From: a virus
Direction: 5' to 3' (one strand)
IMG/VR virus record: IMGVR_UViG_3300009079_000114
Span: 1 to 25,608 of that record
DNA: 25,608 nt
The notes below the pieces were generated by a model. It was not told where the DNA came from, searched no databases, and worked only from the letters and a program-made list of their open reading frames with translations. Shown piece by piece: positions 21,451 through 25,608 of the stretch (within the stretch, counting starts at the first letter, position 1; every line of letters begins with the position of its first letter). Position numbers and translations under genes: made by a program.

Positions 21451-22509
21451 ATGCAAATCGCAATATTAAATGATACCCACTGTGGGTGTCGTAATTCGTC
21501 TGATATCTTTATGCAGTATCAAGAACGCTTCTATGGTGAGGTGTTCTTTCCGTATCTTCGTGAAAATGGCATCACTCAGATTCTACATCTGGGTGACTAC
21601 TATGACAACCGTAAGACTATCAACCTCAAAGCGTTAAACCACAATCGCCAGATATTCTTGGATAAACTCCGTGAGTATAATATTCACATGGATATCATTC
21701 CAGGTAACCACGACGTTTACTTCAAGAACACTATCGAGTTGAACTCACTGAAAGAGTTGATGGGTCACTATATCAATGAGGTAGACATTCTCATGGACCC
21801 TATTGTTCGTGACTATGATGGTGTTAAATTTGGTCTAGTGCCATGGATATGTCCTGAGAATGAATCCGAAGTAATGACGTTCTTGGATAAATGTGGTGTA
21901 GATGTTCTTGCAGGACATTTTGAGCTTGAAGGATTTGAGATGGACAAGGGTATTGTCTGTAAAGGTGGTATGGACGCCAAACCTCTACAGAGATTTGAGA
22001 CAGTATTGTCTGGTCATTTTCACACAAAATCTACTCAAGGTAATATTCACTATCTTGGTGCGCAGATGGAGTTCTTCTGGAACGACGCACACGATCCTAA
22101 GTATTTTCACATCTATGATACAGAAACGCGCGAGTTGACACCAGTTCAAAATTCTGTTACAATATTCCACAAGATTTATTACGATGAAAATGAGATAAAC
22201 CATTTCGAAGATCTGACTTATCTTGATAACAAGTTCATCAAATTGATTGTGGTGAACCGTTCTGACATCAAAAAGTTTGAGCGGTATGTTGAACGTATTC
22301 AACGACAGAAGATCTACGAACTGAAGATCGCAGAAGACTTCAAAGAGTTTCGTGGTGAGAATGTTGATGATGCGCAGGTAAGTGTTGAAGATACGCAGAC
22401 TTTGATTTACAACTATATCCAAGAAGTTGAGACTGACTTAGACAAAGATCGTATCAAAGGTCTAGTTTCTGAACTTATGATTGAAGCACAGAGTGTAGAG
22501 ATTGCATGA
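21451..22509 (+). CDS. gp47: Recombination nuclease subunit gp47 (SbcD/Mre11-like)
   Basis: This phosphoesterase subunit of the gp46-gp47 complex resects DNA ends for recombination-dependent replication. It has 352 residues (T4 339). All metal-binding motifs are present: D8-T-H10 in LNDTHCG, HLGDYYDNR (G48-D49, D52), PGNHD at 84-88, a GHFE segment near 155 and the final SGHFHT near 187-192. The C-terminal region after about 250 is the usual helical capping and gp46-binding part. It overlaps gp46 by ATGA (22506-22509). Confidence 0.96.
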   Translation: MQIAILNDTHCGCRNSSDIFMQYQERFYGEVFFPYLRENGITQILHLGDYYDNRKTINLKALNHNRQIFLDKLREYNIHMDIIPGNHDVYFKNTIELNSLKELMGHYINEVDILMDPIVRDYDGVKFGLVPWICPENESEVMTFLDKCGVDVLAGHFELEGFEMDKGIVCKGGMDAKPLQRFETVLSGHFHTKSTQGNIHYLGAQMEFFWNDAHDPKYFHIYDTETRELTPVQNSVTIFHKIYYDENEINHFEDLTYLDNKFIKLIVVNRSDIKKFERYVERIQRQKIYELKIAEDFKEFRGENVDDAQVSVEDTQTLIYNYIQEVETDLDKDRIKGLVSELMIEAQSVEIA

Positions 22510-24230
22510 TTAAATTTGAAAGACTTCGTTGGAAGAACTTCCTTTCGACGGGTAACTATTTTAATGAAATTAATTTCTTAGAGACGCCCACTAACTTGGT
22601 TGTTGGTGAAAACGGTGCTGGTAAGTCTACCATGCTTGATGCGCTGTCGTTTTCTATTTTTGGTAAACCGCATAGAAATATTAATAAACCTCAATTAGTT
22701 AATACCATCAACAATAAAGATTGTCTCTGTGAGGTATACTTTACTGTCAATGGTGTTAGTTATAAAATCGTGCGTGGTTTGAAACCTGCAAAGTTTGAGA
22801 TCTGGAAAGATGGTAGTATGATCAACCAGAGTTCACACGCAAGAGAATATCAAGAGATTCTTGAGAAGAACGTCCTACAGATGTCTCACAAGAGTTTCCA
22901 CCAAATTGTTGTTCTCGGTTCGTCGTCCTTTATCCCGTTCATGCAACTCAACTCAACCTCTCGGCGTGACGTGATCGAAGACCTTCTTGATATTAACATA
23001 TTTTCCAAAATGAATGTGATACTCAAGGAGAAAATCTCTCTCCTCAAAGGCGAGCTAGAGAACAACAACCATTCTACTGAGATGGTTAAGACTCGTATAT
23101 CTTCTCAAAAGAAGTATATTCGTGATCTGAATGCCATCAATACTGCGCACCGTAAAGAGAAAGAAGAAGAGATCAAATCTCTCAACGACGACATTGCAAC
23201 CTTCAATGAAGTCAATGTGGAACTCTCTGAAGATGTCAATAATGCGTTGCCTGCAGTACAAACTGAGTTGGGTAAGATCCGCGCAAACAAACAGAAGTTA
23301 GAAAAATACCGCACTCAGTTTGACACTCAAGTAAAATCTGTCGTCAAAGAAGCAAAGTTCTTTGATGATAATGAGGTGTGTCCTACATGTGACCAAGACA
23401 TCGGTGATGATCTGCGCAATAATAAAAAGTCTGCTGCGAATGATCGCGCACGTGAACTTCAGAAACTTATGGTGAAGGCAGACGAGCAGTTACAAGAGTA
23501 TAACGAAACACTTGAAAAGTTAGAGTCTGAGATGTCTGATCTTATGCATAAGCAGAACCTCATGAATAACAACATGCAGATGGTCTCTAGACTGACTCAG
23601 AACATTCAGAAGATTCAATCAGATCTACTAGAGATGTCCGAGAACACTGGCGACATGGCGCAAGCGAACGAAGAACTGAATGCTTTGGATGAAGAACTGC
23701 ACGGACTGAATGATAAGAAATATTCTTTCAATGAGTTGTCGTCATACAACCGTGTTGCGTCTGAGTTACTGAAAGACTCTGGTATAAAGACGAAGATAAT
23801 CAAGCAATATATACCTGTGATCAATGAGTTGACCAACAAGTACTTGCAGACGTTAGACTTCTTTGTCCACTTTGAGTTAGATGAAAGTTTCAAAGAAACA
23901 ATCCGATCACGGTATCGGGATACGTTCTCCTACGATTCATTCTCTGAGGGTGAGAAGCAACGTATTGACCTATCGTTATTATTTACTTGGCGTCATATTG
24001 CCAAGATGAAGAATTCGGTATCGACCAATCTGTTGATACTAGATGAGACGTTCGACTCTTCGTTGGACGGTGAAGGTGTTGATAACCTTATGAAGATTAT
24101 CGACACATTGAAAGAGGACACTAATGTGTTTGTGATTTCTCACAAGACTGAACTTGAAGACGCACACTTTGAACGTAAGTTGGCGTTTGTCAAAGATAAA
24201 AATTTCAGTCGTATGCGAGAAATCACTTGA
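22506..24230 (+). CDS. gp46: Recombination ATPase subunit gp46 (SbcC/Rad50-like)
   Basis: This SMC-like ATPase partner of gp47 has 574 residues (T4 560). Walker A GENGAGKST is at 34-42, the Q-loop region near 133 (FHQIVVLG), and two coiled coils (about 170-285 and 305-400) flank the zinc hook CPTC at 292-295. The ABC signature FSEGEKQR is near 479-486 and Walker B NLLILDETFDSSLD near 508-521, followed by a switch His in ISHK. Translation is coupled to gp47. The gp45 promoter overlaps its stop codon. Confidence 0.97.
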   Translation: MIKFERLRWKNFLSTGNYFNEINFLETPTNLVVGENGAGKSTMLDALSFSIFGKPHRNINKPQLVNTINNKDCLCEVYFTVNGVSYKIVRGLKPAKFEIWKDGSMINQSSHAREYQEILEKNVLQMSHKSFHQIVVLGSSSFIPFMQLNSTSRRDVIEDLLDINIFSKMNVILKEKISLLKGELENNNHSTEMVKTRISSQKKYIRDLNAINTAHRKEKEEEIKSLNDDIATFNEVNVELSEDVNNALPAVQTELGKIRANKQKLEKYRTQFDTQVKSVVKEAKFFDDNEVCPTCDQDIGDDLRNNKKSAANDRARELQKLMVKADEQLQEYNETLEKLESEMSDLMHKQNLMNNNMQMVSRLTQNIQKIQSDLLEMSENTGDMAQANEELNALDEELHGLNDKKYSFNELSSYNRVASELLKDSGIKTKIIKQYIPVINELTNKYLQTLDFFVHFELDESFKETIRSRYRDTFSYDSFSEGEKQRIDLSLLFTWRHIAKMKNSVSTNLLILDETFDSSLDGEGVDNLMKIIDTLKEDTNVFVISHKTELEDAHFERKLAFVKDKNFSRMREIT

Positions 24231-24255
24231 CAGACGTGATGAAATATTATATAAT
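24227..24255 (+). promoter_or_regulatory. Consensus sigma-70 promoter for gp45
   Basis: TTGACA (24227-24232), 17-bp spacer, TATAAT (24250-24255). The -35 includes the gp46 stop codon TGA at 24228-24230. The gp45 ATG is 30 nt downstream of the -10, with a good GAGGAA ribosome binding site. Confidence 0.9.
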
Positions 24256-24284
24256 GTGTAACATATCAACTGAGGAATCAATCA

Positions 24285-24965
24285 ATGGAACTATCTAGTC
24301 GCACGGTCGAGATCTTGCGTAACTTCTCGACTATCAACCCAAACATTGTAGTCAATGGCGGTAACATCCTGAAGACTATGTCAATCGCAAAGAATATCGT
24401 ATCTCGTGCAGAAGTTGATGAGAACTTCCCTAGCACATTCGGGATCTATGATCTGTCAGAGTTTTTGTCGGTCTTATCTCTCGTAGACAATCCTTCAATT
24501 GACTTTGATGAGAGTTATTGTACCGTATCAGATGGTAGTGGTCTATCGTCGGTCAAGTATTTTTACTCTGACCCTGAGATGTTAGCTGCTCCTAAGAAAG
24601 ACATCATCATGCCTGAGTGCGAAGTCAAGTTTGTGTTGACTAACGAGACGTTGTCGAAAGTCAAGAGAGCATCTGCCGCTCTAGGTTACGACACTATCTC
24701 TATTCGTCCTTCTGGTAATGGTAGTATAGAAATTCGAGTGATTGATGTTGATAACTCTACATCTAACTCATTCTCAGTTTTAGTCGAGGGTAACTTCCCT
24801 GCGGATACAGACTTCAACTTCATCATGGGTGTTGCTAACATGAAACTTCTTGGTGAAGATTATGATGTCTCGGTCTCAACAAAGTTGATCTCTCATTTCC
24901 GATCACTTACTTCAGATACGCAATACTTTATTGCGCTAGAGAAATCTTCATCATACGGAGCATAA
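24285..24965 (+). CDS. gp45: Sliding clamp gp45
   Basis: This is the trimeric processivity clamp for DNA polymerase gp43 and mobile activator of late transcription through gp55 and gp33. It has 226 residues (T4 228). Family features are LSSRTVEILRNFSTINPNIVV at the start, the FGIYDLSEFLSVLSLVDNPSI strand-helix pair and the C-terminal LISHF...TQYFIALE closing strands. It starts with GAGGAA upstream and has its own sigma-70 promoter. The clamp loader genes gp44 and gp62, which often follow, are not within the window. Confidence 0.95.
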   Translation: MELSSRTVEILRNFSTINPNIVVNGGNILKTMSIAKNIVSRAEVDENFPSTFGIYDLSEFLSVLSLVDNPSIDFDESYCTVSDGSGLSSVKYFYSDPEMLAAPKKDIIMPECEVKFVLTNETLSKVKRASAALGYDTISIRPSGNGSIEIRVIDVDNSTSNSFSVLVEGNFPADTDFNFIMGVANMKLLGEDYDVSVSTKLISHFRSLTSDTQYFIALEKSSSYGA

Positions 24966-24966
24966 A

Positions 24967-25197
24967 ATGTCAGACGAAATTATGTCACAAGAACAAGCAT
25001 CACTAAACGATCTCGCAAACCGTGTAGCACGGTCGTGTGTTGCAGTAGTAGATACTGTCGTCACACGTGGTGGTTTCAAGGGTGAGGAACTCACCACTAT
25101 TGGTCAACTTCGTGATCAAGCAATCCAAGTCGTAGCGCTTTATGAGCAAGTCGCTAAGGCACATGCCGAATCTGCTTCTGAGTCTGACTCAGAGTAA
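24967..25197 (+). CDS. Small helical acidic protein, unknown function
   Basis: This 76-residue protein starts 1 nt after the gp45 stop and is probably co-transcribed with it; the end of gp45 carries GGAGC upstream of the ATG. The sequence is predicted mostly alpha-helical (ASLNDLANRVARSCVAVVDTV, TTIGQLRDQAIQVVALYEQ) and ends in a Ser/Glu/Asp-rich tail (SASESDSE). I do not recognise the family. Tight linkage to the clamp gene suggests a replication or transcription accessory role, but this is only context. The stem of the regulatory hairpin begins 6 nt after its stop. Confidence 0.7.
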   Translation: MSDEIMSQEQASLNDLANRVARSCVAVVDTVVTRGGFKGEELTTIGQLRDQAIQVVALYEQVAKAHAESASESDSE

Positions 25198-25203
25198 CCC
25201 TTT

Positions 25204-25282
25204 TGACTCCTTGAGTATTTGCGCTCAAGAATACAGTTTTATTTGATTTATATTATTTTATATTCAAGGAGTCATTTTTTTT
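25204..25282 (+). promoter_or_regulatory. Long-range hairpin with T8 that sequesters the downstream RBS (putative attenuator)
   Basis: Positions 25204-25218 pair with 25260-25274 over 15 bp (one G-T pair), with core TGACTCCTTGA against TCAAGGAGTCA. A 41-nt AT-rich loop separates them, and eight T (25275-25282) follow, ending at the next ATG. The 3' arm contains AAGGAG (25266-25271), the ribosome binding site of the 82-aa membrane protein gene. A competing small hairpin, CTTGAG (25210-25215) with CTCAAG (25224-25229), uses the same 5' arm and would free the ribosome binding site. The layout can act as a terminator, a translational lock, or both. Confidence 0.7.
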
Positions 25283-25521
25283 ATGAAGTTCTATGACCCT
25301 CTAATCGCAAAAGAAACGTCTATTCACGTTGCATTAGGGACCGTCATTAACTACCCGTTAAATGTTCTTTACACATGGTTGGCAGTCGTAAAGTGGGGAA
25401 TAACAGACCCAATAGTTTTGTCTACTATTTTAACGGTAGGAATTTCATTTGTAGCATTCACACGCATATACATAGTAAGAACTCTTACAGAAAAAAGTAA
25501 GAAAAAACTGAAACAGAACAT

Positions 25522-25531
<10 letters not shown>
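25283..25531 (+). CDS. Small two-helix membrane protein, unknown function
   Basis: This 82-residue protein has two probable transmembrane helices, about residues 16-36 (ALGTVINYPLNVLYTWLAVV) and 44-63 (IVLSTILTVGISFVAFTRIY), then a basic tail (EKSKKKLKQ). The pattern 'E....VA.GT.INYPLN' and 'R.Y.VR' is reminiscent of small phage membrane proteins such as DUF7220, but I am not certain. The ATG directly follows a T8 tract, with the ribosome binding site AAGGAG buried in a hairpin arm, so expression is probably conditional. The last 10 nt and the TAG stop lie within the tRNA-Thr gene. Confidence 0.7.
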
Positions 25532-25597
<66 letters not shown>

Positions 25598-25608
25598 CTT
25601 TTGGATAA

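Overview
The window is a contiguous piece of a T4-like myovirus genome (Caudoviricetes). Everything recognisable is on the + strand and follows the conserved T4-superfamily order: a fibre-like gene, gp13, gp14, gp15, gp16, gp17, gp18, gp19, gp20, gp67, gp68, gp21, gp22, gp23, two further virion-type genes, an oxygenase-like gene, uvsY, uvsW, two accessory genes, gp55, gp47, gp46 and gp45. It ends with two small genes and a tRNA-Thr(TGT). Short core proteins (gp23 444 aa, gp18 522 aa) and the run gp23-uvsY-uvsW-gp55-gp47-gp46 recall the marine 'exo-T4' or cyanophage-like branch more than T4 itself. No photosynthesis genes are seen. Near-perfect sigma-70 promoters and a tRNA-Thr that resembles gammaproteobacterial ones suggest a proteobacterial host, but the host cannot be fixed from this sequence.

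Region by region. Positions 1-2600 hold two fibre or adhesin-type structural genes, the first cut by the left edge. Positions 2640-8440 hold neck, tail-terminator and terminase genes (gp13-gp17) behind a doubled late promoter. Positions 8450-10670 hold tail sheath and tail tube. Positions 10680-15920 hold portal, scaffold, protease and major capsid. Positions 15930-17870 hold a late transcription unit with a gp19-fold protein, a structural protein and an oxygenase-like protein. Positions 17850-24970 hold recombination, late-transcription and clamp genes (uvsY, uvsW, gp55, gp47, gp46, gp45). Positions 24967-25608 hold two small unknown genes and the tRNA.

Two promoter classes divide the window by function. 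Virion genes follow GTATAAATA boxes, the T4 late promoter type read by gp55 with the gp45 clamp. Recombination and transcription genes follow TTGACA-type / 17 bp / TATAAT sigma-70 promoters that overlap or abut the stop codon of the gene before. gp55 and gp45, both needed for late transcription, are in the second class. UUCG-tetraloop terminators with T7 tracts end two late units and sit directly before the next late promoter.

The most unusual items are: (i) gp15, the tail terminator, continues in frame through an EP-repeat linker into a long DUF285/BspA-like repeat region, which would make a displayed adhesin-like appendage near the neck; (ii) a 15-bp long-range hairpin before a small membrane-protein gene that buries its ribosome binding site and ends in T8, with a competing small hairpin; (iii) that same gene ends inside the tRNA-Thr gene; (iv) a repeated hairpin-terminator-late-promoter cassette.
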